The translations under genes were made by a program, and so were the position numbers. 32,042 nucleotides of DNA, taken from positions 1 to 32,042 of the forward strand of contig PMUM01000131.1 of the NCBI GenBank assembly GCA_003166855.1, given 5' to 3'. Shown piece by piece: positions 7,403 through 15,144 of the stretch; position 1 is the first letter of the stretch, and each line of letters begins with the position of its first letter. Source of the DNA: Acidobacteriaceae bacterium. GTDB taxonomy: Bacteria > Acidobacteriota > Terriglobia > Terriglobales > Acidobacteriaceae. The notes under the pieces are model-generated. The model ran no database searches. It saw only the letters and a list, made by a program, of their open reading frames with translations, and was not told where the DNA came from.

Positions 7403-9742
7403 TCACGGCCGCTCCGGCCAAGCGTGCCGGGGATAGCGCCGCATCAATTCCCGCCGCACTTCTGGATAGAGCCGCTCCCAAAATCCAGCCAGGTCTGTAG
7501 TCGTCTGTACCGCCCGCTGATTCGGAGCCAGCAAGTGCACCACAAGTGGCGTACGTTCAGGGCCGATCCGCGGCGTGTCGTGCATTCCAAAGAAATCCTG
7601 CAGTCGAGACGCGATCCAGGGCGGCTTCCCACGCTCATAGTGAACCTTGGTTTGGCGGCCCTTCTGCAGCCGGATGCTCTCCGGGGCGAGTTCGCGAAAC
7701 CGCCGCGCACCGATCTTCTGTTCGAGCACCGAAACCAAATCCACCGCTGCCTTCTTCAGTTCAGCAAAGCTTCGTAGCCCGACACATAACTCACGCAGTG
7801 CCTGCGGTATATCCGGCACAGCAAGACCAGCAAATTCAACACGCCCCAGGAACTCATTCAGATCATCCACATCCACAAACCGCTCGATGCCCGCTTCCTG
7901 AGCTTTCTGGGCGAGCAGTTCGGCCGCGGCTTGCGGGTCCGGCACCGCACCTCGTGATTCCTGAATCATTAACTCGTCATACAACAACGCGCTCACTGCA
8001 TCGACCCGTTCGGCCACGCGATTCCATACCACGCTGGATTGATCCTTCACATGATCGGGAAACAGATCGATCAGCCACTCCGGCTCGATGCGCGCAGTCA
8101 TGCGGATCAGCGGCAGAGGCTTCTCCTTACGGTCTTCGGCATCTACCGCAACCATGAATTCGTAACGCGGAGACTCACCCTCCAACTCCGCCGACCCGCC
8201 GGTCGAAAGCAGCACCTGCTTTCCAGCCCGCAGGCGCGCTACGCGATCTGGAAATCCGGACAGTACCGACATCAGCAGGGCGACGTCATCGTGTTTCTTC
8301 TTTCCGGAGATCCGCGCGATTCTTCGGAGTTGTGCGACATGCTGCAGAACCCGGCGGTCAAGTTGCGCATCCATAGCCGCGAGTAGGTCATTCTTCTCAG
8401 CACGAACCCCTGCCCCCAGCAGCGCCACAGCTACGCACCCATGCTCGCCCACGCTCCGCTCCACGGCCTCCACAAGAATTCGCGACAACCGCGGAGGAAG
8501 CGGATACCGCGCCAGACGCTGCGCCATCTCTCCGCGGGCACCCAGACGGTCCAGCAGCGACTCGGCGCGTTCCACAGCCACTTCGGCTGGAGCATCCAGC
8601 CATGCGATATCACTGACGTGGGCAATTCCCATGGCTCGCAGTTCAAGACAAAGCTGCGATAGATCGCTGCGCAAAATCTCAGGCGCGTCTTGCTCCGGGC
8701 GACGCGAGTAGTCCTCTTCGGTGTAGAGTCGCAGCACACGGCCCGGCGCAGTCCGCCCCGCTCGCCCCGCTCGTTGTTTCGCCGAAGCCTTGCTCACTCG
8801 GCCCACGTGCAGCGTCGCCAACCCACTCCAAGGCGAGTACGCTGCGAAACGCGCCAGACCGCTGTCGATCACGGCCGTGACACCCTCGACCGTGATCGAG
8901 CTTTCCGCAACATTCGTGGCCAGGATCAGCTTTCTTTGAGACGCTGGTGAGAGCGCCCGGTCCTGCTCGTTGGGCGGCAGGCTTCCATGCAGAGGAAGGA
9001 CCAATGCTCCAGCCCGTCGCGCAACATCACCGCAGGCTCGCATCGCCCGACGAATCTCCACCGACCCAGGCAGGAAAACCAGTGTGTCACCGGAGTGTCC
9101 CGAGTCGACTAGCAGTTCCACCGCATTCTGCACCTGCACCTCGAGTGGCTCGGGTGAATACGGCAGGTGTTTGATCGCAAGGTCAAACAGTTTGCCCTCC
9201 GAACGGACGATGGGACAACCGCCAAGAAATTGCGCCACAGGATCAGCATCGAGGGTTGCCGACATGACGACGACCAGCAGATCGCGCCGCGTCCGCTGCA
9301 ATCGTTTCAGCAACGCGAGCGCGAGATCGCTCTCCAGATGGCGCTCGTGGAATTCATCGAGCACCACGGCTGCGACACCCTGCAGATGAGTATCCGAAAG
9401 GAGGCGACGAGTCAGAATGCCCTCAGTGACAAATCGCAGACGCGTTTGCGGGCCGATCGATTCTTCAAACCGAATCTGGTATCCGACGGTCTCGCCGACC
9501 GTTTCGCCGAGTTCCGACGCGACTCGACGCGCCGCCAGGCGTGCCGCAATCCGGCGCGGCTCGAGCACAACTACATCTCCTCTCACCAACCCCAGCAGCG
9601 CGGGGGGCACGCGGGTGGTCTTTCCCGCCCCCGGGGCGGCAACGATCACCAGGTTAGGGTGCAGTTTTAGGGAATCAAGAATCTCCGGCAGTATGGCATC
9701 CACCGGAAGAGGATTGCGGATCGGCACTTCCCATCGAAACAT
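7403..9742 (-). CDS. hrpB: ATP-dependent helicase HrpB
   Basis: A 779-residue DEAH-type superfamily 2 helicase. Motifs in order: Walker A APGAGKTT (36-43), EPRRIAARLAARRVA, TEGIL, the DEAH-box variant DEFH (129-132), SAT (160-162), TNVAESSIT (276-284) and QRAGRAGR (323-330). A helicase-associated domain and the HrpB-specific C-terminal region (RGKPPWIASRLQDFFGMHDTPRIG) follow. HrpB is widespread in bacteria but its cellular role is poorly defined; RNA or DNA unwinding is assumed from the fold. Length is slightly below the usual 800-850. It is divergent from the DUF2461 gene, 83 bases away, and no strong ribosome site precedes the ATG. Confidence 0.93.
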   Translation of the reverse strand: MFRWEVPIRNPLPVDAILPEILDSLKLHPNLVIVAAPGAGKTTRVPPALLGLVRGDVVVLEPRRIAARLAARRVASELGETVGETVGYQIRFEESIGPQTRLRFVTEGILTRRLLSDTHLQGVAAVVLDEFHERHLESDLALALLKRLQRTRRDLLVVVMSATLDADPVAQFLGGCPIVRSEGKLFDLAIKHLPYSPEPLEVQVQNAVELLVDSGHSGDTLVFLPGSVEIRRAMRACGDVARRAGALVLPLHGSLPPNEQDRALSPASQRKLILATNVAESSITVEGVTAVIDSGLARFAAYSPWSGLATLHVGRVSKASAKQRAGRAGRTAPGRVLRLYTEEDYSRRPEQDAPEILRSDLSQLCLELRAMGIAHVSDIAWLDAPAEVAVERAESLLDRLGARGEMAQRLARYPLPPRLSRILVEAVERSVGEHGCVAVALLGAGVRAEKNDLLAAMDAQLDRRVLQHVAQLRRIARISGKKKHDDVALLMSVLSGFPDRVARLRAGKQVLLSTGGSAELEGESPRYEFMVAVDAEDRKEKPLPLIRMTARIEPEWLIDLFPDHVKDQSSVVWNRVAERVDAVSALLYDELMIQESRGAVPDPQAAAELLAQKAQEAGIERFVDVDDLNEFLGRVEFAGLAVPDIPQALRELCVGLRSFAELKKAAVDLVSVLEQKIGARRFRELAPESIRLQKGRQTKVHYERGKPPWIASRLQDFFGMHDTPRIGPERTPLVVHLLAPNQRAVQTTTDLAGFWERLYPEVRRELMRRYPRHAWPERP

Positions 9743-9825
9743 GGCGCTTCGGCTGGCGTCAAATCGCGTCGGTCTCCGACCGTCGCACTTTACTTTTTCT
9801 TACCTTCTTCTTAACGTATCTTCAA

Positions 9826-10491
9826 ATGCCTGCTTACTTTACTCCCGAGCTTTTCCAGTTTCTGACTCGTCTCAAACGCAACAACAAGCGCGACTGGTTT
9901 CTCGCCCACCAGGACGAATGGGAAGGTCACGTGCGCCAGCCAGTCCTGCGCTTCATCACCGACTTCGCCGCACCTTTATATGAAATCTCGCCATATCTGA
10001 TCGCCGATCCCCGTCCCTCCCGCGGCTCCATGTTCCGCATCTACCGCGACACGAGATTCTCCAACGACAAGCGACCCTATAAGACGCACGTCGCCATGCG
10101 TTTTTCCCACCGCGGCAAAGACGTTCACTCCCCCGGCTTCTATCTTCATCTTGAGCCCGGTGGCTGCTTCGCCGCTTCGGGACTGTGGCATCCCGAGCCG
10201 ACGACGCTGCTCAAAGTTCGCAATGGCATCGTGTCGCGTCCGAAGGAATGGCGCGCCGTCCACAAACTGCTTAACTGGGATGACGCCGGCAAACTCCACC
10301 GCCCGCCCCGCGGCTTCCCCGCTGATCACGAATTTGTGGACGACCTCAAGCTGCGTGATCTCGGCACCGCCGTGAACTTCACGGACAAACAAGTCTGCAG
10401 CCCCAGGTTTATGTCGATCTTCGTTCAAGCGTGCCGCACAATGTCGCCGGTCGCTGGATTTCTCAGCAGCGCGCTCGGGCTGAAGTTTTAG
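9826..10491 (+). CDS. DUF2461 family protein
   Basis: A 221-residue protein of the DUF2461 (TIGR02453) family. It begins with the typical FTPELFQFLTRLKRNNKRDWFLAHQDEW and continues with FRIYRDTRFSNDKRPYKTHVAMRF and PGFYLHLEPGGCFAASGLWHPEP. The function of the family is unknown; it has no clear enzyme motif and no signal peptide. The ATG is preceded by a pyrimidine-rich stretch without a Shine-Dalgarno sequence. It converges with the acyl-CoA ligase gene, 45 bases away; that gap contains a small GGCGG-N6-CCGCC stem (10520-10535) without a T tract, at best a weak terminator. Confidence 0.9.
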   Translation: MPAYFTPELFQFLTRLKRNNKRDWFLAHQDEWEGHVRQPVLRFITDFAAPLYEISPYLIADPRPSRGSMFRIYRDTRFSNDKRPYKTHVAMRFSHRGKDVHSPGFYLHLEPGGCFAASGLWHPEPTTLLKVRNGIVSRPKEWRAVHKLLNWDDAGKLHRPPRGFPADHEFVDDLKLRDLGTAVNFTDKQVCSPRFMSIFVQACRTMSPVAGFLSSALGLKF

Positions 10492-10536
10492 GCTACAAAA
10501 GAAGGTCAAAATTAGAGGAGGCGGTGCGGCCCGCCG

Positions 10537-12309
10537 TTATGCCACGACAGAAGTTTCCGCCTCCCGATATAGCTCATCGATCTGTTTGCGATAACGCGCC
10601 TCGATGGCCCTCCGGCGAAGTTTCAAGGTCGGAGTTAGAGTACCGTCGCTTGCCGTGAATTCATCTGGTACTAGTAGGATTTTCTTCAGCGTTTCGTAGC
10701 GCGCCAGACCTCGATTCACTTCTCCCACGATGCCTTGATAGAGTGCCTTAACCTTGGGATGATCCACCAGTTCTTCGCGCGATGAAAACAATATATGGTT
10801 GGCACGCGCCCATTCTTCCAGCAACGGAAACGCAGGCGAAATAATCACGGACGCGAACTTTCTCCGGTCTCCCAGCACCACGGCGGTTCCGATCAGCGCA
10901 TTGAGCTTCAGCGAATTCTCGACCGGCTGCGGCGCTATGAATTTTCCGCCGGACGTCTTGAGCATATCTTTCTTCCGATCGGTCACGGACAAGAATCCGT
11001 CTTCGTCCAGGTTGCCGATGTCGCCGGTCTTGAACCAGCCATCCACAAACGCGTCCCTCGTCTCCTCGGGACGGTTCCAGTACGCACGGAAAATGGAGGG
11101 CCCCCGCACCAGAATTTCCAGGTCGTGCGCGATCTGGACCTCAACATTAGGCAGGGGACGGCCGACGGTGCCCATCTTGTGAGCGCGTGGAGTGTTGATC
11201 GCGATAACCGGGGAGGTTTCCGTCAGGCCGTAGCCTTCATGGATGCGAATTCCGATGCTCGCGTACCACGCCGCCAGTTCCTTGCCGAGGGGCGCTCCGC
11301 CGGAAACGAATATTTCAACTCGGCCGCCCATGCGCGCCCTCACCTGCGAAAACACAAGCTTGTGTGCCAGTTTCCAAGCCAGCGACGCCGGCTCCACGCC
11401 CGCGAGAATCTTGGGACAGTGCGCACGTCCCACCGAGAGCGCCCAGCGATAGATCGTCTTCTTAGCAAGGCCTTTGACCTTCTGTTCCACCTGGCCGTAG
11501 ATCTTCTCGTACACGCGTGGCACGGCGACGAAGATCGTGGGCCGGACCTCCAGGAGAACTTGAGGCAACTCTTCGAGAAATGAGCAATACGCCAAGGTCA
11601 CGCCGTGATGCAGCAGCGCGATATCGGCATGACGCGCTGTCACATGCGACAGCGGCAGAAAGGAAACACTCACGTGCCCGGGATGAAGTTCAAAACCGTG
11701 CAACGAATTCAGCACATTCGAGGTCAAATTGCCGTGCGTCAGCTGCACGCCCTTCGATGTGCCTGTCGTGCCCGACGTATAAATGATGGATGCCAGATCA
11801 TCGGGAGTGATGGCGTGCGCACGGGCGTCCAGTTCCGGGTCGCGTCCAGCCGGGCCTTTATGCATCAGGCGCTGCATGTGCACCGCGTCAGGGGTTTCAG
11901 CAGGATCCATCAACACGATCTTTTCGATAGCAGTTTGATCCTTGATTGAGAGGACCTTTTCCAGTTGCTTTTCCGTCGAGACCACCACCACGCTCGCCCC
12001 GGAATCACGCAGGATATAGGCCGTTTGCTGAGGTGTGAGCGTGGAATAGATGGGCACAACCGCAAGGCCTAGCAGAAGAGAGGCAAAATCCGTGACGGCC
12101 CACTCCAGCCGGTTTTCGCTGAGGATGGCCAGGCGATCGCCCTTGACTAATCCCCACTGGCTGAACGCTCGGGCCACGCCTGCCACATCACGGTAGAATT
12201 CCTGCGAACTGACGGGAACCCATTCGGAGCCTTCGCGAACCAGCATTACACGATCTTGCCGGCGCTCCACGATGGCAAAGAAAATGTCGTTAAGGGTCTG
12301 AGGCTTCAT
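10537..12309 (-). CDS. Long-chain fatty acid--CoA ligase (AMP-forming)
   Basis: A 590-residue adenylate-forming enzyme. The P-loop-like AMP motif is YTSGTTGTSKGV (about 177-188). Later motifs are GGAPLGKELAAWY, the A5 motif GYGLTETSP, WFKTGDIGNLDEDGFLSVTDRKKD and TSGGKFIAPQPVE near the C-terminus. The length and spacing match FadD15-type long-chain acyl-CoA synthetases, which activate fatty acids with ATP and CoA. Start choice: a TTG at 12315 and an ATG at 12309 are in frame. The AGGAGG site (12320-12325) is 10 bases from the ATG but only 4 from the TTG, so the ATG is preferred. It could feed acyl-CoA to the wax ester synthase and acyl-CoA dehydrogenase nearby. Confidence 0.9.
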   Translation of the reverse strand: MKPQTLNDIFFAIVERRQDRVMLVREGSEWVPVSSQEFYRDVAGVARAFSQWGLVKGDRLAILSENRLEWAVTDFASLLLGLAVVPIYSTLTPQQTAYILRDSGASVVVVSTEKQLEKVLSIKDQTAIEKIVLMDPAETPDAVHMQRLMHKGPAGRDPELDARAHAITPDDLASIIYTSGTTGTSKGVQLTHGNLTSNVLNSLHGFELHPGHVSVSFLPLSHVTARHADIALLHHGVTLAYCSFLEELPQVLLEVRPTIFVAVPRVYEKIYGQVEQKVKGLAKKTIYRWALSVGRAHCPKILAGVEPASLAWKLAHKLVFSQVRARMGGRVEIFVSGGAPLGKELAAWYASIGIRIHEGYGLTETSPVIAINTPRAHKMGTVGRPLPNVEVQIAHDLEILVRGPSIFRAYWNRPEETRDAFVDGWFKTGDIGNLDEDGFLSVTDRKKDMLKTSGGKFIAPQPVENSLKLNALIGTAVVLGDRRKFASVIISPAFPLLEEWARANHILFSSREELVDHPKVKALYQGIVGEVNRGLARYETLKKILLVPDEFTASDGTLTPTLKLRRRAIEARYRKQIDELYREAETSVVA

Positions 12310-12319
12310 AGGCAAGGTT

Positions 12320-12325
12320 CCTCCT
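12320..12325 (-). promoter_or_regulatory. Ribosome binding site of the acyl-CoA ligase gene
   Basis: AGGAGG on the minus strand. Its spacing (10 bases to ATG 12309, 4 to TTG 12315) supports the ATG as the start. Confidence 0.6.
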
Positions 12326-12397
12326 CACTTCGCGAAAGGAAGATCTTTCGCCATCCCTGAACAACCAATTCAACAACTCCTTTAAGTCCACGATCCG

Positions 12398-13072
12398 CTA
12401 GTGCAAGTGACCCCACCGGAAAGTCGGGCCAACGGAGAAGCGAATATAGTTCTGCCGGGGTACCAGCAAGTTTGAAAACAGGTGAGTGTTCACCCAATCA
12501 GTCGCGAACCGCACGCCAATCTTCCGCGACACGTTCAGATCGAAACCGCCGCCCAGCCCGACAAAGTACGTTGTATCCGTCTGGTGCGGATTCGGGACCG
12601 AGGGCAAGATCAGCCCCAAGGTCGGCGGGAAAGCGATGTTCGCGGTTTCATGAATCCCTCCGAAACCGGGGCGGGCAAAAAAAGTGACCTTTTCGAACTT
12701 ACGCAGGTAAAACTGAGGGCCTACGGCAAAGGTGTACGTGGTTGATTTGAACGCCACCTGAATCGAGTTCGGAGGGATTCCGAAACTGCTCAGCAGTGGC
12801 GCATAGACCGTTTCGCCCCCGCTGATGGTCCCTGCGCCACTGATAATGCCGTCCCCCAGGATGCCGAAATCACCGCCCAGACCAAGCCATGGTCTGACGG
12901 TAACTCCGAAATCGCCTTCAAATCCGCGCTCGGTCAGATTACGCGCCGGGCTAATCATGTAATCGAACCCGGTAAAGAGCGTGTAGCGGTTAATGTCGGT
13001 CTGCTGCGCCAAAGCTGGCAGACAAATAAAAAACATAAGGCCGCAAAATATTAAACGTCTCATCGATCTCAT
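12398..13072 (-). CDS. Outer membrane beta-barrel protein, hypothetical
   Basis: About 224 residues starting with a clear signal peptide (MRSMRRLIFCGLMFFICLPALAQQ, cleavage expected after ALA). The rest alternates short hydrophobic and polar strands rich in Gly and aromatic residues (GFDYMISPARN, TYTFAVGPQFYLRKF, VTFFARPGFGG, YFVGLGGGFDLNVSRKIGVRFA) and ends in FSVGPTFRWGHLH, consistent with an 8-strand OmpA/OmpW-like barrel. The frame is open to 13234, but the extra N-terminus is charged and unlike a protein start. Two ATGs, 13072 and 13063, both keep the signal peptide; an AAGGTGGAG stretch precedes the first closely. No partner or function is evident. It lies 151 bases after the wax ester synthase gene. 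Confidence 0.75.
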   Translation of the reverse strand: MRSMRRLIFCGLMFFICLPALAQQTDINRYTLFTGFDYMISPARNLTERGFEGDFGVTVRPWLGLGGDFGILGDGIISGAGTISGGETVYAPLLSSFGIPPNSIQVAFKSTTYTFAVGPQFYLRKFEKVTFFARPGFGGIHETANIAFPPTLGLILPSVPNPHQTDTTYFVGLGGGFDLNVSRKIGVRFATDWVNTHLFSNLLVPRQNYIRFSVGPTFRWGHLH

Positions 13073-13223
13073 ACTCCACCTTTCTCGGAGTTTTGATATA
13101 GAAAATGGATTCGCACTGCAGAAAAGACTTGAAGTACAGATGACCACTTCGAGGCGGGATCTTCCGATACCCTGGCAGACTTCCGAACCTTTCCCATATG
13201 GGTCTACATCCCCGCGTGTGTGC

Positions 13224-14819
13224 CTACGCGACAATCAACTGTGTCAGCGGATTCTCCTGCATAGTCACTGGACTGGGTTCGAGCACTCTTTTCGGCTCCA
13301 GCAGAGCAATATTGGTCGTTGTTGGAACCGGCGCAGCTATGGTCTTTGTTGTTGCCGACGCAGCGATTGAACTCCCAAGCCGTCTCCGGCGCGCTTTCTT
13401 CTTCCGCGGCGGCCTGATTCCAACCGAGTCCCGCAATTCGGTGAAGCTTGTCATTAATAGGGTCTCGAGCCGTCGCAGGTCTGGCGCGGCGTGCACGTCT
13501 CCGCTGAAGCCGAAGTACACTGTTCCGTTGTAGCTCAGGATCGCGCAGTTCACCGCCATCTCGCCGCCGACCGGAACATACGGATAGCAATGCAACATCT
13601 TGTGTCCGAGCAGGTAGAGCGGAAAGTGCGGCCCCGGCACATTCGTGCAGACCAGGTTGAAGGGTGTGATGGGCAACTGGCTCGCAATCGGCCCGGCCAT
13701 GCCCTGTAGGGAAGTCGGAAACATCCCAATCAATCCTCCCGCCAGGCTGACCAGTTCCGCAGCGTGCACGCGCTTCAGAAACTCGGTTCTCTGGTGGACG
13801 GCCGCCAGCAGTTTTCGCGGCTGCCGAATGTCTAGCGGAATAGTGACGGGAACCAGCGAAATGCGGTTCCCCAACTCGGTCGTGCTGACATCGCCGCGCA
13901 GGTTCACGGGAACCATGATCCGCAGCAGTTTGCCCTTCACCCGGTCGCCATGCAGTTCACAATAACGGCGGATCGTTGTGGTCACCAGAGCGAGAATCAC
14001 ATCATTGATGCTGGTCGCACTCTTGTGGCGGATCGCTTTGACTTCCGCCAGCGGCAGCTCAGCGGTGGCGAATTTCTGTGGCCCAGTGTAGATCACGTTG
14101 AACCGCAGTCGCTCGGTGAAAGCCGTGATCTCGGGAAGCAGGCCCACAAACTCGTCGCTGGGAACGCTGTTGCCGTTCGCGGCGGCACGCTCCGAAATGC
14201 TCAAAAGATCGGTGAGTGCGGAGAGAATCCGCTTCACAAAATCAGAATAGGATTCGACGAACCCGGCCGTCAGCGTGGTCAACGGGTCGCGCGGCGGCGG
14301 AACGTGGAATTTAATCTTCTTCGCTGGTAAGCGTGGCGCGTCTGGGCTCGCATCCAGAAGCGCATTCATGATTCCCACGCCGGCGATGCCATCCGCCAGA
14401 CAGTGATGCAGTCGGATGATGAGCCCACTGCGAGCACCCTTGAGTCCGCGAATCAGTGTGAGATCCCACAACGGGTGCTGCCGGTCCATGACCGTGCCGA
14501 AAAGCTTTGCGGCAATTCCTTTCAACTCCGTCTCGGTTCCGTGCTTGAGCGTCACCTCGCGCACGTGGCGGCGCAGATCGAATTCCGGATCGTATTCCCA
14601 ACTCGGAAGGCCCAGTCCGAACGGAGCCGGCACGACACGCTTGAGATAGCGGGGAAGAAGCGGCAGCTTCGTCTCGATGAAATGGACGCACTCTTCAAAT
14701 CCAACTTCACCCTCGAAGATGCATACGCTCGCTACGTTGAGCGGCATGCCTTCCCGTTCAAGATGCAGGAAGACCGTATCACCCCAGGAAAGGCGGTCAC
14801 TCTGTTGATGGTTCTGCAT
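13224..14819 (-). CDS. Wax ester synthase/diacylglycerol acyltransferase (WS/DGAT family)
   Basis: A 531-residue WS/DGAT acyltransferase. The catalytic HHxxxDG motif is LHHCLADGIAG (His138, His139, Asp143, Gly144). Further family signatures are MDRQHPLWDLTLI, SINDVILALVTTTIRRYC, MVPVNLRG and NVPGPHFPLYLLGHKM. These enzymes join acyl-CoA to a fatty alcohol or diacylglycerol, making wax esters or triacylglycerol for storage at the inner membrane. The C-terminus has a basic RKKKARRRR stretch and an Ala/Thr-rich tail of about 60 residues beyond the usual end. A GGAGGAG site precedes the ATG. It follows adhE and a STAS gene on the same strand, 34 bases after the latter, suggesting co-transcription. 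Confidence 0.92.
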   Translation of the reverse strand: MQNHQQSDRLSWGDTVFLHLEREGMPLNVASVCIFEGEVGFEECVHFIETKLPLLPRYLKRVVPAPFGLGLPSWEYDPEFDLRRHVREVTLKHGTETELKGIAAKLFGTVMDRQHPLWDLTLIRGLKGARSGLIIRLHHCLADGIAGVGIMNALLDASPDAPRLPAKKIKFHVPPPRDPLTTLTAGFVESYSDFVKRILSALTDLLSISERAAANGNSVPSDEFVGLLPEITAFTERLRFNVIYTGPQKFATAELPLAEVKAIRHKSATSINDVILALVTTTIRRYCELHGDRVKGKLLRIMVPVNLRGDVSTTELGNRISLVPVTIPLDIRQPRKLLAAVHQRTEFLKRVHAAELVSLAGGLIGMFPTSLQGMAGPIASQLPITPFNLVCTNVPGPHFPLYLLGHKMLHCYPYVPVGGEMAVNCAILSYNGTVYFGFSGDVHAAPDLRRLETLLMTSFTELRDSVGIRPPRKKKARRRRLGSSIAASATTKTIAAPVPTTTNIALLEPKRVLEPSPVTMQENPLTQLIVA

Positions 14820-14853
14820 CGCTACTCTCCTCCATCACTCATCCGGCGAGGGC

Positions 14854-15129
14854 TCAGTTCACGAACGAAAACCGCCGTGTCAGCTTCATCAGCTTGAGAA
14901 CTTTGTAGACGTCGACATTCACGCCGCGGAGAACAACCTTGACATTCTTCTCATCGGCCACTCGGCCAAGCTCTTCCAACGCCCGCACCGCACCGGAATC
15001 GATGCGGGACACGGAAGAGAAGTCCAGAATGGACTCGACTTCGGTGCCATCCAGCTTCTCGCCAGTCTCCCGAAGAGCCCCGACCAGGCGCGTTTCATCA
15101 ATAGTCAGAAACACAGCAACGATTGCCAT
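14854..15129 (-). CDS. STAS domain protein (anti-sigma factor antagonist-like)
   Basis: A 91-residue single-domain STAS protein: an initial beta strand (AIVAVFLTIDETRLVG), then ESILDFSSVSRIDSGAVRALEELGRVADEKNVKVVLRGV. The Ser in RIDSGAV occupies the position phosphorylated in SpoIIAA/RsbV-type antagonists. STAS proteins act in partner-switching control of sigma factors, or as subunits of lipid transport (MlaB). No anti-sigma kinase or Mla gene is nearby. The start lies 15 bases after the adhE stop with a GGGAAGGG ribosome site in that gap, and wax synthase follows, so a regulatory or accessory role for those enzymes is possible but unproven. Confidence 0.85.
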   Translation of the reverse strand: MAIVAVFLTIDETRLVGALRETGEKLDGTEVESILDFSSVSRIDSGAVRALEELGRVADEKNVKVVLRGVNVDVYKVLKLMKLTRRFSFVN

Positions 15130-15144
15130 ATTCTTCGCCCTTCC

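Noticed and set aside
10520-10535. GGCGG-N6-CCGCC hairpin between two convergent genes as a terminator
   Set aside because: Short stem and no T tract on either strand.
13111-13124. A CTGCAGTGCG stretch (minus strand) before the outer membrane barrel gene that resembles part of the PhaR-type site
   Set aside because: Only one half-site is recognisable and no promoter pair is convincing around it.
13193-13202. CCCATATGGG palindrome between the wax ester synthase and barrel genes
   Set aside because: Only 10 bases, no promoter context; too short to support.
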